DNA of 64,000 nucleotides from Paraescarpia echinospica (lineage: Eukaryota > Annelida > Polychaeta > Sabellida > Siboglinidae): positions 32,570,813 to 32,634,812 of the forward strand of contig CM034541.1 in NCBI GenBank assembly GCA_020002185.1, in the 5' to 3' direction. Positions 56,185-64,000 of the stretch are shown here, in pieces; the first letter of the stretch is position 1, and each line of letters opens with the position of its first letter. The notes under the pieces were generated by a model. It had not been told where the DNA came from and ran no database searches. It saw nothing but the letters and a program-made list of their open reading frames with translations. A program made the position numbers and the translations under genes.

Positions 56185-59039
56185 CTCACTCACTCACACT
56201 CACAATACTTTATTGTCCCTTGGGAGGGAAATTCATTTGGAGTGTAGAGCAGCATATTAAGACAAATAAAACAAATGTACATGCAATATAAACAATGTAA
56301 AAATAAAAAGAATAAAAGTAATAAAAGTTATATCGGTTATATAAATAAATAAGTTAAATATGTTACAACAGTTTTTAAAAAGTCAAATCATCTCAGGCTC
56401 ACTCAGTGTCAAACTGGCAGGGAAGACTGCCAGAGATGGAGGGGAACGAAGGTCAGTTACTTATTCATTAGTCTTATTGACGAGGGAACAAAAGAGTTTC
56501 GCGTGCGGTTCAATTTGCAGTGAGGGAGTTGAAAGCGGCGGCCAGAAGGAAGTAGTTTATAGCACGGAAACAGGGGATGTTCGGGGTCTGAGGAGACGTT
56601 CCTTCCCTTTCTCTCTGCCCGTTGCCTGTATAGATATTCTAGAGTGGTCTGCTTTTTTCCCACCACCTTGCCACCCTGACTGTTCGTGCCAGAGTGTTGC
56701 GATGCACGATACTCAGGCCGCCGTACCACACAAGAAACCCAAATGTAATAGAGCTTTCTATGTAGCATCTGTAGAAGGTTTGTAGAACATGTATGCTGAC
56801 ACTGAGTGACCTGAGCTTGCGTAAGAAATACAGCTTTTGCTGGCATTTTCTGTTAATTACCGCTGTGTTTTCACCAAATGTGAGCTTTGCATCAATGATA
56901 GTGCCGAGATACTTGTATTCATCTACTCTCTTTACACACTCTCGGTTAATGAATAGTCTCTTGGGAGAAGTAGGACTTTTCCTAAAATCTATTATGAGTT
57001 CTTTAGTTTTACGAACGTTCAGGTCTAGGAAATGATTGTCACACCACACTCTAAAATCAGCTACAGCGCACACACACACTTGATCAGAGCCGGATAGGTC
57101 GACGATAGCTGTGTCATCGCTATATTTGATGAAATTGACGCTCTCCTGGCTGCTACTACAGTCGTCAGTGTGTAGTGTGAACAGAACAGGGGAGATCACC
57201 GAGCCCTGGGGTCACCGGTGAAAGTGAAGAGTGAGCTCGAAACAGCACCATTATAGCGCACTACTTGCTTACGCTCAGTAAGAAACTGGTTTACCCACAA
57301 GATGATGTGTGGGTTCACATGCATATTGACAAGTTTACTCATCATGATGTGTGGCTGGATGGTGTTGAAAGCCGACGAAAAATCAATAAAGACTATCCTG
57401 GCAAACGACTTGGGCTTTTCCAGGTGAGTATACACACTATGACATAGAGTGAGAACTGCATCATCCACACCTCGATTGTGTTTATACGCAAATTGGAGGG
57501 GATCCAGTTGATCCCCAACATGCTGCAGGAGAGGACGAAGTACGAGTCGCTCAAAGCACTTCATGACGATTGAGGTAAGCGCCACTGGGCGGTAGTCGTT
57601 GAGAACAGATGGCACAGGTTTCTTGGGGACAGGACATATAACTGACGATTTCCAGGCCGGGGGGATGCGATGCTGCCTCAGAGACCAGTTGAAAAGGATG
57701 CTGAACACTGCACCCAGCTGAGCATGGCACTCCTTGAGGACCCGACCACTGACGTTGTCAGGCCCAGCTGCCTTGTGAGGATTAACGTGCTTGAAGATCT
57801 TACTGACGTCATCAGGAGTTGTTTCTGGGGTATCATCCTCAGTGAGCTGAGACTCAATATCATCCACCGCCTCCTGACGCTCACGTGAGAAGTCATGTCG
57901 GTCAAAAAGCCCAAAGAAAGAATTCAAGTCCTCAGCGAACTTGAGACTCTCTTCCGCTGACTCTGAGGTTTGAATGACACGTTTGCCGGACTCAACACCA
58001 GACAGAGTTTTTTGTCCCTGTCATACCCTGCGCATATTGCCGTATTGGTACAGGCGTTCAATTTTGTCCTTGTATTCTAGTTTAGCGTGCCTGATCTGCT
58101 TTTTTAGAGTACACTGGATCCTTTTTGCTTCAGTGCGGTTGTTAGACATGAAAGCCCTCTTCTTCTCGTTGACTATGTTTTTCAGTTCTTTACTCACCCC
58201 CACGGTTTGTTATTTGAGAAGATTTTCACAGTCTTTGTGGGGACAATCATATCTTCACAAAATTTGATATAGTCTGTGACGACATCAACTGCTTCTTCAA
58301 GCGAAGAACTGGATTAAATAAGAACATCCCACAAAGTACAGTCAAAACACCCCCTGAGGGCGTCGACCGAGTTCAAGTCCCACGTTTTTACAGTTTTCTG
58401 CACTGCTTTCTGTCTCTGCAGTTTAGTTCTATACGCCGGGATCAGATGTACCACATTGTGATCAGCTGTACCGAGTGCCATCTTCTTCACGGACTAGTAC
58501 GCGTCCTTAATGTTGCCATAACAAAGATCCAGGGTGTTACTACCGCGCGTCTGACACGTCATGTACTGCTGGTAAACAGGCAATGTTTTGTCTAGTCGGC
58601 AGCTATTGAAATCTCCGAGTATTATGTTAGGCGAGTCTGGTGACATTGTCTCACGCCGATGCAGACAGCTAGTGATTGCATCAGCTGCGCGTGCAACATT
58701 AGCTGACGGTGGCACATAGACCAGAGTTAAAAATTGCTGTCTGAACTGTCTGGGTAAATAGGTCGGATGCAGCGACACTGACAATAGCTCCACGTCCGGG
58801 ATACACAGTTCTTCCCTCACGATGACAGACTTCCACCAGTGCTGGTTAATATACACACAGATCCCTCCACCCTGTGATTTGCCACTCAGCTTTTTGTCCC
58901 GGTCCAATCTCACTGGGGTACCAAAGCCATCAACATAAAGTTCACTGTCCGGTAATGTTTGATCTAACCAGGTTTCAGTCATACATATTAAACAAGCTTC
59001 TTTATAGGCCCACTGTAGTGCAACATTGGCCTGAAGTTC
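56185..59039 (-). pseudogene. Rex1/Babar-type LINE, copy B, cut by the gap
   Basis: Minus strand: endonuclease 59038-58494 (TETWLDQTLP, ILGDFNSCRL); a middle linker (58203-58021); RT 57927-57196 (RPVALTSIVMKCFERLVL, QFAYKHNRGVDDA, FIDFSSAFNTIQ) and 57199-56639 (ISPVLFTLHTDD, KYSDDTAIVDL catalytic box, LDLNVRKTKELIIDFRK). RT is split by a frameshift near 57196-57205; a stop (58492-58500 region) separates the endonuclease end. The 3' end at 56190-56230 contains GACAATAAAGTATTGTGAG and a (GAGT)n tail. The same family as 19.0-21.8 kb but distinct in sequence. The 5' end lies in the gap. Confidence 0.85.
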
Positions 59040-60039
59040 NNNNNNNNNNNNNNNNNNNNNNNNNNNNNNNNNNNNNNNNNNNNNNNNNNNNNNNNNNNNN
59101 NNNNNNNNNNNNNNNNNNNNNNNNNNNNNNNNNNNNNNNNNNNNNNNNNNNNNNNNNNNNNNNNNNNNNNNNNNNNNNNNNNNNNNNNNNNNNNNNNNNN
59201 NNNNNNNNNNNNNNNNNNNNNNNNNNNNNNNNNNNNNNNNNNNNNNNNNNNNNNNNNNNNNNNNNNNNNNNNNNNNNNNNNNNNNNNNNNNNNNNNNNNN
59301 NNNNNNNNNNNNNNNNNNNNNNNNNNNNNNNNNNNNNNNNNNNNNNNNNNNNNNNNNNNNNNNNNNNNNNNNNNNNNNNNNNNNNNNNNNNNNNNNNNNN
59401 NNNNNNNNNNNNNNNNNNNNNNNNNNNNNNNNNNNNNNNNNNNNNNNNNNNNNNNNNNNNNNNNNNNNNNNNNNNNNNNNNNNNNNNNNNNNNNNNNNNN
59501 NNNNNNNNNNNNNNNNNNNNNNNNNNNNNNNNNNNNNNNNNNNNNNNNNNNNNNNNNNNNNNNNNNNNNNNNNNNNNNNNNNNNNNNNNNNNNNNNNNNN
59601 NNNNNNNNNNNNNNNNNNNNNNNNNNNNNNNNNNNNNNNNNNNNNNNNNNNNNNNNNNNNNNNNNNNNNNNNNNNNNNNNNNNNNNNNNNNNNNNNNNNN
59701 NNNNNNNNNNNNNNNNNNNNNNNNNNNNNNNNNNNNNNNNNNNNNNNNNNNNNNNNNNNNNNNNNNNNNNNNNNNNNNNNNNNNNNNNNNNNNNNNNNNN
59801 NNNNNNNNNNNNNNNNNNNNNNNNNNNNNNNNNNNNNNNNNNNNNNNNNNNNNNNNNNNNNNNNNNNNNNNNNNNNNNNNNNNNNNNNNNNNNNNNNNNN
59901 NNNNNNNNNNNNNNNNNNNNNNNNNNNNNNNNNNNNNNNNNNNNNNNNNNNNNNNNNNNNNNNNNNNNNNNNNNNNNNNNNNNNNNNNNNNNNNNNNNNN
60001 NNNNNNNNNNNNNNNNNNNNNNNNNNNNNNNNNNNNNNN
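59040..60039. other. Assembly gap (1000 N)
   Basis: Exactly 1000 N. It lies at the left end of the minisatellite palindrome, probably because the assembler could not cross the array. Confidence 0.99.
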
Positions 60040-60336
60040 GACAGAAGGTTGGGCCTCTGACAGTGTCCAGTCACCCCCATACACATATAACATATAGACA
60101 GAAGGCTGAGATTCTGACAGTGTCCTGTAATCCCCATACATATATAACATATAGACAGAAGGCTGAGATTCTGACAGTGTCCTGTCACCCCCATACACAT
60201 ATAACATACAGACGGAAGGTTGGGACTCTGACAGTGTCCAGTTACCCCCTTACACATATAACATGTAGACGGAAGGTTGGCACTCTGACAGTGTCCACTC
60301 ACCCCCATACACATATATCGTATAGACGGAAGGTTG
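60040..60336 (-). repeat. 57-bp minisatellite, reversed arm
   Basis: About five units with CCATACACATATAACATA and GACAGTGTCC. Unit-specific variants occur in the same order as in the opposite arm, counted from the centre. Confidence 0.9.
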
Positions 60337-60508
60337 GGTGTAGGGTTAGATAGAGAGAAAAAGTTGGGGTTAACCTCGCGAAAATTTAAACAACCACAAG
60401 GTGGTTGTATAAATTTTCCGAAAATTTAGTTTTTGTCCCTCTCGGACAAAAACATAAAATTTTCGCGAGGTTAACCCCAACTTTTTCTCTCTATCTAACC
60501 CTATACCC
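60337..60508. mobile_element. MITE at the centre of the minisatellite palindrome
   Basis: Inverted ends AGGGTTAGATAGAGAGAAAA and GTTGGGGTTAACCTCGCG surround a short centre with a TTTGTCC...GGACAAA stem. Same family as 35526-35648. The inverted repeat continues outwards into the minisatellite (GACGGAAGGTTGGGT on both sides). Confidence 0.85.
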
Positions 60509-62218
60509 AACCTTCCGTCTATACGTGATATGTGTATGGGGGTGAGTGGACACTGTCAGAGTGCCAACCTTCCGTCTACATGTTATATGTGTATGGGGGT
60601 AACTGGACACTGTCAGATTCCCAACCTTCAGTTTGTATGTTATATGTGTATGGGTATGACAGGACACTGTCAGAATCTCAGGCTTCTGTCTATATGTTAT
60701 ATGTGTATGGGGGTGACTGGACACTGTCAGAGTCCCAACATTCTGTCTATATGTTATATGTGTATGGGGGTGACTGGACACTGTCAGAGTCCCAACCTTC
60801 CGTCTATATGTGTATGGGGGTGACTGGGCCCTGTCAGAGTCCCAACCTTCCGTCTATATGTTATATGTATATGGGGGTGACTAGACACTGTCAGAGTCCG
60901 AACCTTCTGTCTATATGTTATATGTGTATGGGGGAGACTGGACACTGTCAGAGTCCCAACCTTCCGTCTATATGTAATATGTGTATGGGGGTGACTGGAC
61001 ACTGTCACAGTCCCAACCTTCTGTCTATATGTTATATGTGTATGGGGGTGACTGGACACTATCACAGTCCCAACCTTCCGTCTGTATGTTATATGTGTAT
61101 GGGGGTAACTGGACATTGTCAGAGTCCCAACCTTCCGTCTATATGTTTTATGTGTATGGGGGAGACAGGACACTGTCAGAGTCCCAACCTTCTGTCTATA
61201 TGTTATATGTGTACACTGTCAGAGTCCCAAACTTCCGTCTATATGTTATATGTGTATGGGGGTGACTGGACACTGTCAGAGTCCCAACCTTCTGTCTATA
61301 TGTTGTATGTGTATGGGGGTGATTGAACCCTGTCAGAGTTCCAACCTTCCGTCTCTATGTTATGTGTGTATGGGGGTGACTGGACCCTGTTAGAGTCCCA
61401 ACCTTCTGTCTATATGTATGAGGGAGACTGGACACTGTCAGAGTCCCAACCTTCTGTCTATATGTTATATGTGTACACTGTCAGAGTCCCAAACTTCCGT
61501 CTATATGTTATATGTGTATGGGGGTGACTGGACACTGTCAGAGTCCCAACCTTCTGTATATATGTTATCTGTGTATGGGGGAGACTGGACACTGTCAAAG
61601 TCCCAACCTTCCGTCTATATGTTATATGTGTATGGGGGTGACTGGACACTGTCAGAGTCCCAACCTTCCGTCTATATGTTATATGTGTATGGGGTTGACT
61701 GGACACTGTCAGGGTCCCAACCTTCCGTCTATATGTTATATGTGTATGGGGGTAACTGGACACTGTCAGAGTCCCAACCTTCTGTCTATATGTTATATGT
61801 GTATGGGGGAGACTGGACACTGTCAGAGTCCCAACCTTCCGCCTATATGTTATATGTGTATGGGGGTGACTGGACACTGTCAGAGTCCCAACCTTCCGTC
61901 TATATGTTATATGTGTATGGGGGTAACTGGACACTGTCAGAGTCCCAACCTTCCGTCTATATGTTTTATGTGTAAGGGGGAGACTGGAAACTGTCAGAGT
62001 CCCAACCTACTGTCTATATGTTATATGTGTACACTGTCAGAGTCCCAAACTTCCGTCTATATGTTATATGTGTATGGGGGTGACTGGACACAGTCAGAGT
62101 CCCAACCTTCTGTCTATATGTTATATGTGTATGGGGGTGACTGGACCCTGTCAGAGTCCCAACCTTCTGTCGATATGTTATATGTGTATGGGGGTGACTG
62201 GACACTGTCAGAGTCCCA
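60509..62218 (+). repeat. 57-bp minisatellite, forward arm (about 30 units)
   Basis: GTCTATATGTTATATGTGTA then TGGGGGTGACTGGACACTGT and CAGAGTCCCAACCTTCC. 57 is divisible by 3, giving long repetitive frames on both strands that are not genes. Confidence 0.95.
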
Positions 62219-64000
62219 ACAGAGTAGAGTGAGTAGACAGAGGACAGTAGGTAGTAGACAGTGGAGTGAGTAGACAGTGGGCAGTAGGTAGTAGACAGTG
62301 GAGTGAGTAGACAGTGGGCAGTAGGTAGTAGACAGTGAAGTGAGTAGACAGTGGGCAGTAGGCAGTAGACAGTGGAGTGAGTAGACAGAAGGTAGTAGAC
62401 AGTAGACAGTGGAGTGAATGGACAGTGGGCAGTAGGTAGTAGACAGTGGAGTATGCAGACAGTAGGTAGTAGACAGTGGAGTGAGTAGACAGTGGGTAGT
62501 AGGTAGTAGACAGTGGAGTCAGTAGACAGTGGGTAATAGACAGTGGAGTTAGCAGACAGTAGGTAGTAGACAGTAGAGTGAGTAGACAGTGGAGTGAGTA
62601 GACAGTGGGCAGTAGGCAGTAGACAGTGGAGTGAGTAGACAGTGGGCAGTAGGTAGTAGACAGTGGAGTGAGTGGACAGTGGGCAGTAGGTAGTAGACAG
62701 TGGGTAGTAGGTAGTAGACAGTGGAGTGAGTGTACAGTGGGCAGTAGGTAGTAGACAGCAGAGTGAGTAGACAGTGGGCAGTAGGCAGTAGACAGTGGAG
62801 TGAGTAGACAGTGGGCAGTAGGTAGTAGGCAGTGGAGTGAGTGGACAGTGGGCAGTAGGTAGTAGACAGTGGAGTGAGTAGACAGTGGGCAGTAAGTAGT
62901 AGACAGTGGAGTGAGTAGACAGTGGGCAGTAGACAGTGGAGTGAGTAGACAGTGGGCAGTAGACAGTAGACAGTGGAGTGAGTAGACAGTGGGCAGTAGG
63001 TAGTAGACAGTGGAGTGAGCGGACAGTAGGTAGTAGACAGTAGAGTGAGTAGACAGTGGGCAGTAGACAGTGGAGTGAGTAGACAGTAGACAGTGGAGTG
63101 AGTGGACAGTGGGCAGTAGGTAGTAGACAGTGGAGTGAGCAGACAGTAGGTAGTAGACAGTGGAGTGAGTAGACAGTGGGCAGTAGACAGTGGAGTGAGT
63201 GGACAGTGGGCAGTAGAGTTAGTAGACAGTGGGCAGTAGGCAGAAGACAGTGGGCAGTAGGTAGTAGACAGTGGAGTGAGTAGACAGTGGGCAGTAGGTA
63301 GTAGGCAGTGGAGTGAGTAGACAGTGGAGTGAGTGGACAGTGGGCAGTAGGTAGTAGACAGTAGAGTGAGTAGACAGTGGGCAGTAGGCAGTAGACAGTG
63401 GAGTGAGTAGACAGTGGGCAGTAGGTAGTAGGCAGTGGAGTGAGTAGACAGTGGGTAGTAGGTAGTAGACAGTGGAGTGAGTGTACAGTGGGCAGTAGGT
63501 AGTAGACAGCAGAGTGAGTAGACAGTGAGCAGTAGGCAGTAGACAGAGGAGTGAGTAGACAGTGGGCAGTAGGTAGTAGGCAGTGGAGTGAGTGGACAGT
63601 GGGCTGTAGGTAGTAGACAGTGGAGTGAGTAGACAGTGGGCAGTAGGTAGTAGGCAGTGGAGTGAGTAGACAGTGGGTAGTAGGTAGTAGACAATGGAGT
63701 AAGTGGACAGTGGACAGTAGGTAGTAGACAGTGGAGTGAGTAGACAGTGGGCAGTAGGTAGTAGACAGTGGAATGAGTAGACAGTGGGTAGTAGGTAGTA
63801 GGTAGTGGAGTGAGTAGACAGTGGAGTGAGTGAACAGTGGGTAGTAGGTAGTAGACAGTAGAGTGAGTAGACTGGGAAGTAGACTGAGGACTGAGTAGAC
63901 AGTGGGCAGTAGGTAGTAGACAGTGGAGTGAGTAGACAGTGGGCAGTAGGTAGTAGGCAGTGGAGTGAGTAGACAGTGGGTAGTAGGTAGTAGACAGTAG
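62219..64000 (+). repeat. GTAGACAGTGG-type satellite, continues beyond the window
   Basis: Higher-order mixture of AGTAGACAGTGGAGTGAG, TAGACAGTGGGCAGTAGG and TAGTAGACAGTGG words. All long frames are repeat artefacts. Confidence 0.95.

Noticed and set aside
60532..62273. ORFs encoding repeats such as YVYGGDWTLSESQPSV
   Set aside because: 57-bp minisatellite divisible by 3; open on both strands, no non-repeat part.
62549..63694. 381-codon minus-strand ORF rich in Leu/Thr/Tyr/Cys
   Set aside because: Entirely inside the GTAGACAGTGG satellite.

Overview
The window is nuclear DNA of an animal, most likely a marine invertebrate. Evidence: spliced host exons with GT/AG junctions, a Nup205 nucleoporin gene, a SWAP-70-like PH/EF-hand gene, the C-terminal domain of a short-chain collagen C4-like protein, and a repeat load typical of lancelet, mollusc or other invertebrate assemblies. 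I cannot name the phylum. Two runs of exactly 1000 N (7787-8786 and 59040-60039) are scaffold gaps.

Layout. 0.1-4.0 kb: a nearly full-length jockey/CR1-group LINE. 4.0-7.8 kb: a promoter-rich repeat, a 41-bp repeat, a GT-rich satellite and a promoter whose gene runs into the first gap. 8.8-10.6 kb: Penelope-like and LINE fragments. 11.2-13.8 kb: a multi-exon, transposon-like pseudogene with an inverted motif cluster. 14.2-23.5 kb: LINE fragments (a CFDP2-like family and Rex1), the collagen C4-like exons at 15.8-16.7 kb, another transposon-derived pseudogene and a His-Me finger endonuclease-like ORF. 24.0-26.8 kb: four NUP205 exons (minus strand); the intron upstream holds a 61-bp satellite made from its own 3' splice site. 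28.5-32.2 kb: a 33/38-bp satellite and two CR1 copies.

33.8-44.9 kb is the most unusual part. It holds tandem arrays, a MITE, a second copy of the promoter-rich repeat, and a minus-strand gene joining an RPA-type zinc-ribbon/OB region, a C2HC finger and a NADAR domain. It also holds a compact Maverick/Polinton (adintovirus-like) block: integrase piece, two-TM protein, minor capsid, basic core-like protein, major capsid and adenain-like protease. Four of these carry nonsense codons, frameshifts or truncation. DNA polymerase B and the packaging ATPase are not seen. Small repeats and promoter modules tie this region to 4.0-7.8 kb, so both probably derive from related virus-like elements.

45.8-56.2 kb is bounded by inverted arms of 1.2-1.5 kb. 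Between them lie a Gypsy element that lost RT/RNase H and carries a 17-unit array of its Gag zinc-knuckle segment, and the SWAP-70-like gene. 56.2-59.0 kb: a second Rex1 element. 60.0-62.2 kb: a 57-bp minisatellite that reverses orientation at a MITE. 62.2-64.0 kb: another satellite running off the window.

Host genes are a small minority of the sequence. Most long ORFs inside satellites (5.4-6.6, 50.5-51.7, 60-64 kb) are repeat artefacts.
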